Notes under the pieces: model-generated
Told to the model about the DNA's origin: nothing
What the model saw: the letters and a program-made list of their open reading frames with translations, nothing else
The model's database searches: none
Assembly: GCA_035513175.1 (NCBI GenBank)
Contig: DATKCN010000103.1
Location: forward strand, 1-25,106
Direction: 5' to 3'
DNA from: DATKCN01 sp035513175
GTDB lineage: Bacteria > Chloroflexota > Chloroflexia > Thermomicrobiales > CFX8
Length of the DNA: 25,106 nt
Shown: positions 7,465 through 15,282 of the stretch, in pieces
Layout of the letters: each line of letters opens with the position of its first letter
How positions within the stretch are numbered: the stretch's first letter is position 1
Translations under genes and position numbers: made by a program

Positions 7465-8679
7465 TTGGTCGTCTGCCGAGCCCGCTGGCGCGCGCTCAAT
7501 CAGCTCGTCGAGCAACGCCTTCATGTCGGCGTTGAGCGATCGTGACGCTCGCGCCACGTCATCCAGGATCGCTGCCAGCGGACGTGGGTCGTCGGAGCGT
7601 ATCTCGCCAGTAAGATTGAGCAGCCTGCTACGAAACTCAAGCTCGATCTCACGGCGGACAAAGCGCAGCGCTCGGTTCCCGTCGTTCTTGCCTGCCCGCT
7701 CGACGCGCTCGCGGATGTCCCGCATCCTAACGGGCAGCGTCGCCACGTTGGAGACCGCCTCACGGGCCTGCACGAATGGCTCGACTTCGATGGCCCAGGT
7801 GCTGACCAGCTCGAAGGCGCTGGAGGCGCTCTCGGCGCGCCGGGCGATGTCAGCGACGACGACGCCTGCCGCGGGATCCGGAGGCGGCGCCGACGACAAC
7901 AGCGGCTTTTCCTGTTCGGCCCAGTGATGAAAGCAAGCGCAGGCAAGCCGAAAGTAGTAGACAGCCGAAATGACGTTGGAGCGCGGCGTCACCGGCAACG
8001 CGTCGATGCGCGCCAGCGTACCGATAGCCCTGCTCTGTGGCAGGCCGCTGAACATCGACCCGGGTTCAGCCGGCACGCGAACGACCTCGGCAAGGTCGAC
8101 GGTTGCATTCCGGCCGTGCGACACGCGCCTCAGAAGGTGGGTCGTGAGCTCTGAGTCGGGAACGACGAACACTCCACGTTCAACACGCGGCTCTGCGAGT
8201 CCACGGGCGGCCGCCCGTTCACTCACCAGCAGCGCGGTAGTTCCGCCGGGGATCGCCAGTAGATTAAGCACGACCTCCGCGCTGACCTGACTGGGCTTGA
8301 TGCGGTCCGCGGCAAATTTCGCGTCCACCGCCTGCAACACGGGCGGCTTGCCATTCCCGCGTTCGCCGATCAACAGGAAGTCAGGATTCTCCAGCTGCAT
8401 CCGGTTCGCCTCGATGGAGACTTCCGGGACGTCATCCAGCCGAATGACGTCGAGCAACGTGAACGGCGTTCCATGTGGAACGGGCCACGACATTCCGACT
8501 CGTTCAGCGAGCGCGTCGGTCGTGCGAATCGCCCAGCGGTTGCCAATTTCCCGGCTCGCGCCGCCGCGGTCGGACCAGATCATCAACTGTCGGTTGTGGG
8601 TCGCGGCGATCAAGTTACCGCCCGGAAGAAGGGGCGAGGATACGTTCTCCAATTGCGTTGCTGCGCTGGTAGCCGTCAT
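7444..8679 (-). CDS. Uncharacterised protein, possible PD-(D/E)XK-like motif series
   Basis: 411 residues from the ATG at 8679, which has GGCGGA about 9 nt upstream. In-frame starts at 8748 (ATG) and 8811 (GTG) would add a basic, low-complexity leader that looks non-coding. I do not recognise the family. The N-terminal third contains an E (SIEANRMQLE), then NPDFLLIG (Asp about 100), QAVDAKFA (Asp119-x-Lys121) and KPSQVS (Gln131), which follows the E...PD...(D/E)xK...Q order of PD-(D/E)XK nuclease folds; this is suggestive only. The middle holds VSERAAARGL and VPRV-type hydrophobic strands, with CACFHHW near residue 265. The C-terminal 130 residues are helical and charged, with likely coiled-coil character. 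No signal peptide or clear transmembrane helix is seen. It stands alone between the CBS gene and a glycosyltransferase, all on the minus strand. Confidence 0.7.
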   Translation of the reverse strand: MTATSAATQLENVSSPLLPGGNLIAATHNRQLMIWSDRGGASREIGNRWAIRTTDALAERVGMSWPVPHGTPFTLLDVIRLDDVPEVSIEANRMQLENPDFLLIGERGNGKPPVLQAVDAKFAADRIKPSQVSAEVVLNLLAIPGGTTALLVSERAAARGLAEPRVERGVFVVPDSELTTHLLRRVSHGRNATVDLAEVVRVPAEPGSMFSGLPQSRAIGTLARIDALPVTPRSNVISAVYYFRLACACFHHWAEQEKPLLSSAPPPDPAAGVVVADIARRAESASSAFELVSTWAIEVEPFVQAREAVSNVATLPVRMRDIRERVERAGKNDGNRALRFVRREIELEFRSRLLNLTGEIRSDDPRPLAAILDDVARASRSLNADMKALLDELIERAPAGSADDQSVSHDG

Positions 8680-8924
8680 AGGCCGGGATCCGCCATGAGC
8701 AGTCGTCGAATGCCTGGTTGCAACTCGCGCTTTCCTGCCTGTCATTCGGTCGGTCCAGACGCGCAGACCGGACCGGATCGCGGTAATCAAACCATGCCCG
8801 CGCGCATTCACAGCGGCAATTGTACCGGCCCGGACGCATCAGTCACTCCCCGGCGCGTGCGCGCCACGGGGCAATCACGCAACGCGCCGCGACAAGATTG
8901 CAGACCGTGGCCCGCACAGCAGGA

Positions 8925-10157
8925 TTAGTCCGGCGCCCCAGTCGCGACACGGAACGTCTCGTACGCCAACTCGTGCGCTTCTTCAAGCTTTCGGGCGACA
9001 AGTGACCAGTCAAACTGCGACACCGCGCGAGCGAGCGCGGTTGCGGCGATCCGTCGAGCCGTTGGTTCGTCCGCTATGAGAGACGCGACCCTGGCGGCGA
9101 ACTCCGGGGCGTCTCGCCCAATGAACAGATCGACGCCGTCGGTCGTGTCCAACCCCTCAGCTCCGATCGGTGTCGACACAACCGGGACGCCTGCCGCGAA
9201 TGCCTCGATAATCTTGAGCCGCGTGCCGCCGCCCGATAAGAGCGGGACGATCGCGACGGACGCCTCATGCAGGTAGGGTCTAACGTCGTCAACTCGTCCG
9301 GTGACCTCGACCGACCTGGACGCCAGCCGCGTGATGGACGCCGGGGGATCGCCTCCGACAATCGACACCGTCGCGTCAGGGATTGCTCGCAGCACCAGCG
9401 GGTGAACCTGTTCGAGGTACCAATGAACGCCGTCCACGTTCGGCTGATGTCGCATGACGCCGGTAAAGACGACGTGACGCGGGCGCGGCCGAACGAACCG
9501 GGAACGCGCGAATGCCGCCGTGTCGACGCCGTTGGGAACGACCAGCGGCCGCGCGGACGTGTGCCGCGCTATAACGTCCGCGTCACGCTTGGACGTGGCA
9601 ACACAGCCAGTGACCGAAGCCCAGAGTCGTCGTTCGAGCCGGCGGACCTTGCGGGCCTCGGTCCGTTTCAGATGCGAGGCGATGGATGCTGAATGGGTCC
9701 GCGCGACGCGATCGAGCAGCCCGTGCTCGATGTTGTGTGCATCGATAACTGATGGGCAGGGCCGAGACGGCCGGTGAATCGCCATCTGCGCAAACTCGTA
9801 TTGCACGAGGTCGACGCGGCGTGTCAGAAAAAGCCGGTCGATGACCTGCTGGAGCTGTGGCTGCCACGTCCAGGCTTCCAGAAACGAATTGGGAGACGCA
9901 ATCGACAGCAGCTGGGCAGTTCGCTTTGAAAGGCCTGCCGGCTGCCGGACAGACGTGCGGGAAGGAACGGCGATGACGTCGCAGATCTCGCCGAGCTGTT
10001 GAACGAAGCCGCGTTCGGAGCGCGTTGCCGGAGCGACGAGCTTCACGTCGTGGTGTCGCGCCAGTTCGCGCGCCAGATGAAAGGTCCTGATTGCGCCACC
10101 AAAATCGGCGGGCAGCGGCAGGCACGGCGCGACGATCAATATCGAGCGCCTTACCAC
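8925..10157 (-). CDS. GT4-family glycosyltransferase
   Basis: 410 residues with a two-domain GT-B layout. The N-terminal domain opens with ILIVAPCLPLPADFGGAIRTFHLARELA, the usual acceptor-domain start with a Gly-Gly loop (GG..R.....L..). The C-terminal domain begins near VVPNGVDTAAF and HVVFTGVMRHQPNVDG. The nucleotide-sugar site is PLLSGGGTRLKIIEAFAAGVPVVSTPIGAEGL, including the Glu of the E-x7-E region. The product should transfer a sugar from an NDP donor to a lipid, polysaccharide or protein acceptor at the cytoplasmic membrane face. The start is a GTG at 10157 with a poor ribosome site, so a nearby downstream start is possible. No other polysaccharide genes adjoin it here; the Rmd-like gene is 14 kb away. 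Substrates cannot be read from the sequence. Confidence 0.9.
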   Translation of the reverse strand: MVRRSILIVAPCLPLPADFGGAIRTFHLARELARHHDVKLVAPATRSERGFVQQLGEICDVIAVPSRTSVRQPAGLSKRTAQLLSIASPNSFLEAWTWQPQLQQVIDRLFLTRRVDLVQYEFAQMAIHRPSRPCPSVIDAHNIEHGLLDRVARTHSASIASHLKRTEARKVRRLERRLWASVTGCVATSKRDADVIARHTSARPLVVPNGVDTAAFARSRFVRPRPRHVVFTGVMRHQPNVDGVHWYLEQVHPLVLRAIPDATVSIVGGDPPASITRLASRSVEVTGRVDDVRPYLHEASVAIVPLLSGGGTRLKIIEAFAAGVPVVSTPIGAEGLDTTDGVDLFIGRDAPEFAARVASLIADEPTARRIAATALARAVSQFDWSLVARKLEEAHELAYETFRVATGAPD

Positions 10158-10175
10158 GCGGCAGCCAAGCCACGA

Positions 10176-10203
10176 TTGTCGTTTGGCTCGCGTGCTCTAC
10201 AAT
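10176..10203 (+). promoter_or_regulatory. Candidate sigma-70-type promoter for the hpa-like operon
   Basis: TTGTCG at 10176-10181 and TACAAT at 10198-10203 are separated by 16 nt. The -10 box matches consensus at five of six positions and the -35 at four. The predicted transcript start near 10210 would give a leader of about 190 nt before the start codon at 10398. The remaining 10158-10397 gap holds no other feature that I can support. Confidence 0.45.
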
Positions 10204-10397
10204 GGGTCACATGTCGCTCCAATGGCGCCGCGGCGCAGCCGCAGGGCGGGGGCGTTGGACGAGAACGTGACGCGCCAACGGTCGATGCAGGTCAAGCCGG
10301 GACTGCGTCATCGAGCGAATGTACCATCTGAATCGCGCGTCTGGGGCCGAGTCAGGCTCCGATGGCGGCGACGCGATGCGGTGTTCGGGGAGGAATG

Positions 10398-11150
10398 ATG
10401 CGGAAAGTTCGTTTCGCGGCTGATGGGCGGATTCAGACCGGCGAGTCAATCGAGAACGATACGCTGCTCGTCGGGAATCACGGGACGACGTACGATCCCG
10501 CCGATGTCGTCTGGCTGCCGCCGGTGGAGCCGCAGAAGGTTGTCGGACTGGCGCTGAACTACGCCGATCACGCGGAGGAGCTCGGTCTGGCTTCGCCCGA
10601 AGAGCCGGCTCTGTTCTTCAAGCCGCTCTCATCGTTGATCGGTCATCGCGCACCAGTGGTCGCTCCTGCTAATGTCGAGTACATGCACTACGAGGTCGAG
10701 CTGGCGGTGGTGATAGGCCGGCCAGCGCGCCGGGTCAGGGCGGGCGACGCGATGGACTGCGTGCTTGGCTACACGATCGCTAACGACATCACGGTCCGCG
10801 ACTTCGTGCACAACTTCTATCGCCCGCCAGTCAAGGCAAAAGGCTTTGACACGTTCGGCCCGATGGGTCCGTATCTGGTGATCGACGAGATCGATGACCC
10901 GTCCAACGTCGAGCTACGCGCCTACGTGAATGGCGAACTGCGACAAACGGGCAACACGTCGTTGCTGATCCGAGACATCCCCGCGCTGATCGAGTACATC
11001 ACCGAGTTCATGACCCTTGAACCGATGGATGTCATCCTCACCGGCACGCCTAAAGGCATCAGTCACATCTACCCCGGTGATGTCATGCGCCTTGAGGTCG
11101 ATGGACTGGGAACGTTGGAGAACCGCGTTGTAGCGTCCGACAACGCGTAG
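10398..11150 (+). CDS. hpaG: Fumarylacetoacetate-hydrolase-family protein, HpaG-like isomerase/decarboxylase
   Basis: About 250 residues. GGGGAGG directly precedes tandem ATGs at 10395 and 10398; spacing favours the second. Family signatures: KVVGLALNYADHAEELG (GLNYxDHAxE), PALFFKPLSSLIG, EYMHYEVELAVVIGRPARRV with the metal-binding Glu pair, GYTIANDITVRDF, KGFDTFGPMGPYLV, LIEYITEFMTLEPMDVILTGTPKG, and a final PGDVMRLEVDGLGTLENRV. In the homoprotocatechuate pathway HpaG-type enzymes decarboxylate and isomerise 5-oxo-pent-3-ene-1,2,5-tricarboxylate. It is followed 72 nt later by hpaB, hpaC and hpaD homologues on the same strand, which supports this assignment over other FAH functions. It is a single-domain protein, unlike the fused two-domain HpaG of E. 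coli, so it may cover only one of the two steps. Confidence 0.85.
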   Translation: MRKVRFAADGRIQTGESIENDTLLVGNHGTTYDPADVVWLPPVEPQKVVGLALNYADHAEELGLASPEEPALFFKPLSSLIGHRAPVVAPANVEYMHYEVELAVVIGRPARRVRAGDAMDCVLGYTIANDITVRDFVHNFYRPPVKAKGFDTFGPMGPYLVIDEIDDPSNVELRAYVNGELRQTGNTSLLIRDIPALIEYITEFMTLEPMDVILTGTPKGISHIYPGDVMRLEVDGLGTLENRVVASDNA

Positions 11151-11222
11151 GCGCGTCAGCGGCGACAGCCTCGCCAAACCGGCAGCCTGCGGCCAGGAAG
11201 CGCCAGGCGACAGGAGCGAACC

Positions 11223-12710
11223 ATGGGAGCGCGCACCGGTCAACAGTTTCTCGACGGGCTCCGAGACAACCCCCGCGAGGTGTACATCGAAGGCGAACGG
11301 GTGCGGGACGTCACCTCGCATCGCGCGTTCCAGAACGTGCTCGAAAGTCTCGCGCACCTGTACGACATGCAGCACGATCCGCAATACAGCGCTGACCTGA
11401 CGTACGTCTCTCCGGTTTCCGGCGAGCGTGTCGGGACATCCTTCATGCTGCCACGCAGCCGGGATGATCTGTTGAAACGTGGCCGTGCGATGCGCGTCTG
11501 GGCGCGTTACTCGAACGGCATGATGGGCCGCACGCCCGACTATCTCAGCTCGTCGTTGATGGCATTTGCGGCGGCGCGGGATTACTTCGCGGTGGCGGAC
11601 CCCCGCTTCGGTGACAACGTCGAGTCGTACTATCGCCACGCGCGCGAGAACGATCTGTGTCTGACGCATACGCTGATCAACCCGCAAGCGAACCGTTCGG
11701 TCGGCCCGTCCGAGCAGGCGGATCCGTATCTGCCAGCGCGCGTGGTCGAGGAGAGAGACGGGGGCATCGTCGTGCGCGGGGCCCGTATGCTGGCGACGCT
11801 CGGCCCTATCGCCGATGAACTCGAGGTCTTCCCGTCCACGGTCGTGAAGACGGGTCCTGAGGACGCGCCCTACGCGTTCGGATTTGTCGTGCCCTGCTCG
11901 GCTCCGGGACTGAAGTTCATCTGCCGTGAGACGTACGATCTCAACCGCTCGAAGCACGACCATCCGCTCGGCTCGCGGTTCGAGGAAATGGATTCGGTCA
12001 TCATCTTCGACGATGTGTTCGTGCCGTGGGAACGGGTGTTCCTTTACGGAGACCCGGAGTTGGCGAACGGCGCGTTTGGCGCGACGAACGCGGTGATCCA
12101 CATGGCGCATCAGGTTATGGCGAAAAACATTGCCAAGACCGAGTTCATGCTCGGGCTGGTGAGCCTGATTGTGGACACGATCGCGATCGAGCCGTTTCAG
12201 CACGTGCATGAGAAGGTGGCGGAGGTCATCATCGGCCTCGAAAGCATGCGAGCGCTGCTAAAGGCAGCCGAAGCGGACGCGCAAATCGACCGCTGGGGCA
12301 TCATGACTCCGGCGCGCGGGCCGCTCGACGCGGCGCGCAACCTGTATCCGAAGCTGTATCCCCGCTTCGTGGAGATCGTGCAACAGTTGTCAGCCAGCGG
12401 GCTCATGGCGACGCCGACTGAGGCGGACCTGAACGGGCCAATGGGGCCCGCGATCGAACGCTACTTCACCGCCGCGCGCGCCGACTCGCGCACGCGCATC
12501 GCGTTGTTTCGGCTCGCGTGGGATGTCGCCGTGTCGTCGTTCGGATCGCGGCAGGTTCTCTACGAACGCTTCTTCTTCGGCGACCCGGTTCGGATGGCAG
12601 GCGCGCTATTCAACACCTACGACAAGCAGCCGTACATGGATCGCGTGCGGGAGTTCATCGAGCAAGGGATGAGCGCGCCTGTGGCAGAGGTCTCGGACGG
12701 CGACGCATGA
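11223..12710 (+). CDS. hpaB: 4-hydroxyphenylacetate 3-monooxygenase, oxygenase component (HpaB family)
   Basis: 495 residues, in the range for HpaB-type FADH2-dependent monooxygenases (480-520). It opens with MGARTGQQFLDGLRDNPREVYIEGERV, the standard HpaB N-terminus; the block near residues 145-160 (LCLTHTLINPQANR) corresponds to the substrate/FAD loop; and FVPCSAPGLKFICRETY plus FDDVFVPWERVFLYGD are strong family blocks, resembling the acyl-CoA-dehydrogenase-like fold. The enzyme hydroxylates 4-hydroxyphenylacetate to homoprotocatechuate using FADH2 from a partner reductase. AGGAG lies 7 nt before the ATG. The last four bases (ATGA) overlap the start of the reductase gene. Related family members act on phenol, 4-chlorophenol or tyrosine-like substrates; the HPCD-type dioxygenase downstream favours 4-hydroxyphenylacetate. 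Confidence 0.92.
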   Translation: MGARTGQQFLDGLRDNPREVYIEGERVRDVTSHRAFQNVLESLAHLYDMQHDPQYSADLTYVSPVSGERVGTSFMLPRSRDDLLKRGRAMRVWARYSNGMMGRTPDYLSSSLMAFAAARDYFAVADPRFGDNVESYYRHARENDLCLTHTLINPQANRSVGPSEQADPYLPARVVEERDGGIVVRGARMLATLGPIADELEVFPSTVVKTGPEDAPYAFGFVVPCSAPGLKFICRETYDLNRSKHDHPLGSRFEEMDSVIIFDDVFVPWERVFLYGDPELANGAFGATNAVIHMAHQVMAKNIAKTEFMLGLVSLIVDTIAIEPFQHVHEKVAEVIIGLESMRALLKAAEADAQIDRWGIMTPARGPLDAARNLYPKLYPRFVEIVQQLSASGLMATPTEADLNGPMGPAIERYFTAARADSRTRIALFRLAWDVAVSSFGSRQVLYERFFFGDPVRMAGALFNTYDKQPYMDRVREFIEQGMSAPVAEVSDGDA

Positions 12711-13315
12711 CTGCAGATCGCGCGATCGGCATGGCCGCCTTTCGACGCATCCTGGGACAGTTCGCGACCGGCGTAACCGTTATCACCGTGCAGCATGACG
12801 GTCGGACGCATGGCATGACGGCCAACACATTTACGTCGGTGTCGCTTGATCCCCCGCTCGTGCTGTTCTGTGTGGCGCGCACGGCGCGGATGACCGCGTT
12901 CGTTGTGGACGCCGAGGGCTTCGCCGTCAACATCCTGGCGGACAATCAACAGGAAGCGTCACGGCACTTCGCTGGTTCCCGCAAGGACGAGGCCCCGTCA
13001 GCAGTTCGACTGCATCCAGGGCCGGTGGCGCCCTTACTGGAAGGATCGCTCGCGTCACTGTCATGCGCAACCGAGGCGGTGTACGAGGGCGGCGACCACC
13101 TGATCGTGCTGGGCAGAGTCATCGAATTGCACGAGGGCACGCGGGCTTCGCCACTCGTGTTCTTCCGCTCGCGCTATTGCGACGTGCTTGAGGGGGAGAT
13201 GGCGCCGGTCGAGCCAGGAGAGCTGTGGTCAAACGACGCGATTCAGGTCTATCACGCGGAGTGGACAGAGGGCGACGACTCATCATTTGCTGATGAACCG
13301 CTGGCGCCCTGGTAG
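12707..13315 (+). CDS. hpaC: Flavin reductase component (HpaC-like, flavin reductase-like domain)
   Basis: 202 residues from the ATG at 12707, which overlaps the hpaB stop (ATGA); the frame is open further upstream but only antiquely, inside hpaB, so the overlap start is chosen. The flavin-reductase-like domain is clear: FRRILGQFATGVTVIT, HGMTANTFTSVSLDPPLVLFCV, FAVNILADNQQEASRHFAG, and GGDHLIVLGRVIELH with LVFFRSRY near the end. It reduces FAD or FMN with NAD(P)H and supplies reduced flavin to the HpaB oxygenase. It carries a C-terminal extension of about 40 acidic residues after LVFFRSRYCDVLEG, beyond the usual 160-170-residue HpaC, and its role is unknown. The tight overlap fits 1:1 expression of a two-component monooxygenase. 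Confidence 0.92.
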   Translation: MTADRAIGMAAFRRILGQFATGVTVITVQHDGRTHGMTANTFTSVSLDPPLVLFCVARTARMTAFVVDAEGFAVNILADNQQEASRHFAGSRKDEAPSAVRLHPGPVAPLLEGSLASLSCATEAVYEGGDHLIVLGRVIELHEGTRASPLVFFRSRYCDVLEGEMAPVEPGELWSNDAIQVYHAEWTEGDDSSFADEPLAPW

Positions 13316-13336
13316 ACCAAGCATGGGAGCGCGACA

Positions 13337-14353
13337 GTGGTGATGCGAACGGGACGGCCGGAGCCGTCGAGTGGCGCGAACATCGTTCGATCGGCGCACG
13401 GAGAGTTTCTCGTGACTGACCTCTCGCGTTCTCGGGAGTTCTACGTCGATCTACTGGGCTTCGTGGAAACCGAGTGCACGTCAAACGCGCTGTATCTCCG
13501 TGGTCTGGAGGAGCGCGATCACCACTCGATCGTGCTGCGGCTGGCCGCCCGGCCAGGCGCAGGGCACTTGTCGTTCCGGGTGGCTTGCGAGGATGACCTT
13601 GCGCGACTCGAGCGCCAGTTTCAATCCGATGGGCTGCCGACGCGCTGGATGGACGATGGCGAAGAGCGCGGGCATGGCCGCGCGCTCCGCGCGCAGGATC
13701 CCAGTGGGCTGCCGCTTGAGTTCGTCGCAGACGTCTGGACTGTCGACCGGCTCCTGCAGCGCTTCGATCTCTATCGCGGCGCCCAGGTGATGCGATTCGA
13801 CCATTTCAACTGTCAGGTTCCGGATGTCACGAGCTCGTACGAGTGGTATGCCGATGTGCTGGGCTTCGGGTGCAGCGAGTACACCGTCGCGGACGACAGC
13901 GAGCGGCTATGGGCAACGTGGCTGCAGCGCAAGCAGAACGTCCATGACATTGCGCTGATGAACGGCATCGGTCCGCGCGTACATCACCTAGGCTTCTGGG
14001 TGGCCGATCCGATGTCAGTGTTGCGCGCCTGTGACGTGCTCGCGGCATGTGGGCGAACCGACGCGATCGAGCGGGGACCTGGTCGCCACGGCATTTCGAA
14101 TGCCTTTTTCTTGTACCTGCGCGATCCGGACGGCAACCGCATTGAGCTGTATTCGAACGATTACCTCGTGGCGGACCCCGACTGGCAGCCGATTCGCTGG
14201 GCGCTGAACGATCCGCGGCGAGCAACGTTCTGGGGGCACGCCGCGCCGCCATCGTGGTTCAACGACGCCGCGCACTGTGTTTCGATCGTAACCGGGGAAA
14301 TGATGCCGGTCAGCCAGCCGCTCCTGCATGACCGACCGGCCCACGTGACGTGA
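13337..14353 (+). CDS. hpaD: Homoprotocatechuate (3,4-dihydroxyphenylacetate) 2,3-dioxygenase, type I extradiol
   Basis: 338 residues with two vicinal-oxygen-chelate (glyoxalase-fold) domains, as in the Brevibacterium/Arthrobacter HPCD enzymes. Metal ligands are visible: His156 in MRFDHFNC, the RVHHLGF pair (residues 216-217, one is the ligand), and Glu270 in NRIELYSNDY. GRHGISNAFFLYLRDPDGNRIELY and the tail DPRRATFWGHAAPPSWF closely follow HPCD. The enzyme opens the ring of 3,4-dihydroxyphenylacetate between C2 and C3 with O2 and Fe(II) (Mn(II) in some homologues). GTG start with GGGAG about 7 nt upstream; an ATG two codons later is the alternative. It ends the four-gene aromatic operon, 21 nt after hpaC, and finishes 2 nt before the convergent gene at 14356. 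This is the VOC-type HpaD, not the unrelated E. coli LigB-type HpaD. Confidence 0.93.
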   Translation: MVMRTGRPEPSSGANIVRSAHGEFLVTDLSRSREFYVDLLGFVETECTSNALYLRGLEERDHHSIVLRLAARPGAGHLSFRVACEDDLARLERQFQSDGLPTRWMDDGEERGHGRALRAQDPSGLPLEFVADVWTVDRLLQRFDLYRGAQVMRFDHFNCQVPDVTSSYEWYADVLGFGCSEYTVADDSERLWATWLQRKQNVHDIALMNGIGPRVHHLGFWVADPMSVLRACDVLAACGRTDAIERGPGRHGISNAFFLYLRDPDGNRIELYSNDYLVADPDWQPIRWALNDPRRATFWGHAAPPSWFNDAAHCVSIVTGEMMPVSQPLLHDRPAHVT

Positions 14354-14355
14354 GC

Positions 14356-14772
14356 TCAGCGCTTCGCGTTCTTTCGCTGCCGCTGGATCGTGCCGGCGAG
14401 GCGGAACGCGTCAACGATCAGCGACTTCTCCTGTGGTTTGGCGGATGTTCCGGCGGCGCGGGCTGCCGCGAGGCGGCGCTTGCGCTCCTCCTCGCGGGCG
14501 ATCGCCTTCAGTCGCTCTTCCTGTTTCCACCGGACCCGGCGGTATGCCAGCGCCGCGAAGGCGACGCCGAGCGCGATGCCGCCGCCGGGTCCGACCGGTG
14601 ATGTTGAGATCAGGCCAAGACCGGCAAGATCGGCTGCGTAGATTACGGCGAGCGTCGCAACGTAGCCAACGTTGAACCAGACGGTCTCAGCGAATGCCTC
14701 GCGCAGGCTCCATGTCGTCGCGATTGCGAGAACGAACGGCAGAATCGGGATAAGCCACATCGCGGTCTGCAT
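14356..14772 (-). CDS. Small membrane protein with basic coiled tail, function unknown
   Basis: 138 residues. Three hydrophobic segments are visible: about residues 5-21 (MWLIPILPFVLAIATTW), 32-54 (ending YAADLAGLGL) and 62-77 (GGGIALGVAFAALAY). They are followed by a strongly charged helical tail rich in Arg, Lys, Glu and Ala (RRVRWKQEERLKAIAREEERKRR), likely cytoplasmic. I recognise no family. It is convergent with hpaD, with two bases between the stops, and no partner gene follows it on the minus strand, so no role can be inferred from context. Confidence 0.7.
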   Translation of the reverse strand: MQTAMWLIPILPFVLAIATTWSLREAFAETVWFNVGYVATLAVIYAADLAGLGLISTSPVGPGGGIALGVAFAALAYRRVRWKQEERLKAIAREEERKRRLAAARAAGTSAKPQEKSLIVDAFRLAGTIQRQRKNAKR

Positions 14773-14849
14773 GTGGGATGTCGTCTCCTCCGGCTGAGCG
14801 GGACATGCGGCAGGTTCAGGGCGACGATGCCTTCGTCAATGAGTCATGC

Positions 14850-14880
14850 CTGTCATGGATACGCCGCGTCGGGTTATCAT
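14850..14880 (+). promoter_or_regulatory. Weak candidate promoter upstream of the 42-residue gene
   Basis: CTGTCA (14850-14855) and TATCAT (14875-14880) are spaced by 19 nt, longer than the optimum. They lie about 115 nt before the start at 14996 on the plus strand, in a gap (14773-14995) that otherwise shows no gene. Support is weak. Confidence 0.22.
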
Positions 14881-14995
14881 GGACGTGTGAGCGCTGGTCG
14901 AGAGTTCCAGCCACGCGCGTATCAGGTAACGCGCATCGCGAAGGATACCAGCCAGCGTGCCACGAAGCGTGCCTGAGAGCGCAAGGAGTACAACG

Positions 14996-15124
14996 ATGAG
15001 TGCTGGCGAAATGTGGCTCGCGTTCGGCGTTCTGGGCAGCCTGCTGCCCGCGTTTCTGCTCGTCAGAGCACTGCTCCACATCCTCAACATCCCCGTTGGC
15101 CGCCGTCACCGCGTTCAGAAATAG
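14996..15124 (+). CDS. Small membrane protein, 42 residues (microprotein)
   Basis: ATG at 14996, TAG at 15122-15124. A strong Shine-Dalgarno (AAGGAG) lies 7 nt upstream, better than that of most genes nearby, which is the main reason to call it. The peptide starts MSAGEMWLAFGVLGSLLPAF, continues hydrophobic to about residue 32 (LLVRALLHIL), and ends in a basic tail (GRRHRVQK). One transmembrane helix with an inside-positive C-terminus is likely, except that Arg24 interrupts the hydrophobic run. No family is recognised. A perfect 12-bp hairpin 62 nt downstream could end its transcript, making this a stand-alone small unit between the membrane-protein gene and the gene at 15283. Confidence 0.6.
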   Translation: MSAGEMWLAFGVLGSLLPAFLLVRALLHILNIPVGRRHRVQK

Positions 15125-15185
15125 CGTCCACGGCCTGTTGCGCGCCTTCCCGGCCCCGCGACTGCTCGACATCGTGAACAAGCTG

Positions 15186-15215
15186 ATGAACGGGAAGCGC
15201 AGTCTTCCCGTTCAT
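15186..15215 (+). terminator. 12-bp perfect hairpin (terminator-like)
   Basis: ATGAACGGGAAG at 15186-15197, loop CGCAGT, and the exact reverse complement CTTCCCGTTCAT at 15204-15215. It follows the 42-residue gene by 61 nt. No T-run follows on the plus strand, nor an obvious one on the minus side, so it could be a factor-dependent or processed end rather than a classic intrinsic terminator. Confidence 0.55.
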
Positions 15216-15237
15216 GCGTCATGCTGGGGCACGTGGG

Positions 15238-15255
15238 GCACTGGACGATCAGTGC
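15238..15255. promoter_or_regulatory. GCACTG-N6-CAGTGC dyad, candidate operator
   Basis: A perfect 6+6 inverted repeat with a 6-nt centre (GACGAT), ending 27 nt before the ATG at 15283. A second small dyad, CCAGTGTGCTGG, follows at once. The spacing is one turn of the helix, suiting a dimeric HTH protein; the WYL regulator encoded in the same operon is the natural candidate. It could also be an mRNA structure near the ribosome site. Confidence 0.4.
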
Positions 15256-15282
15256 TCCAGTGTGCTGGAAGGTGGCGCCGAG

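Noticed and set aside
10914..12209. 431-codon open frame on the minus strand opposite hpaB
   Set aside because: It lies wholly antisense to a clear HpaB homologue, has a His/Arg/Val-rich composition typical of GC-rich antisense frames and no recognisable domain.
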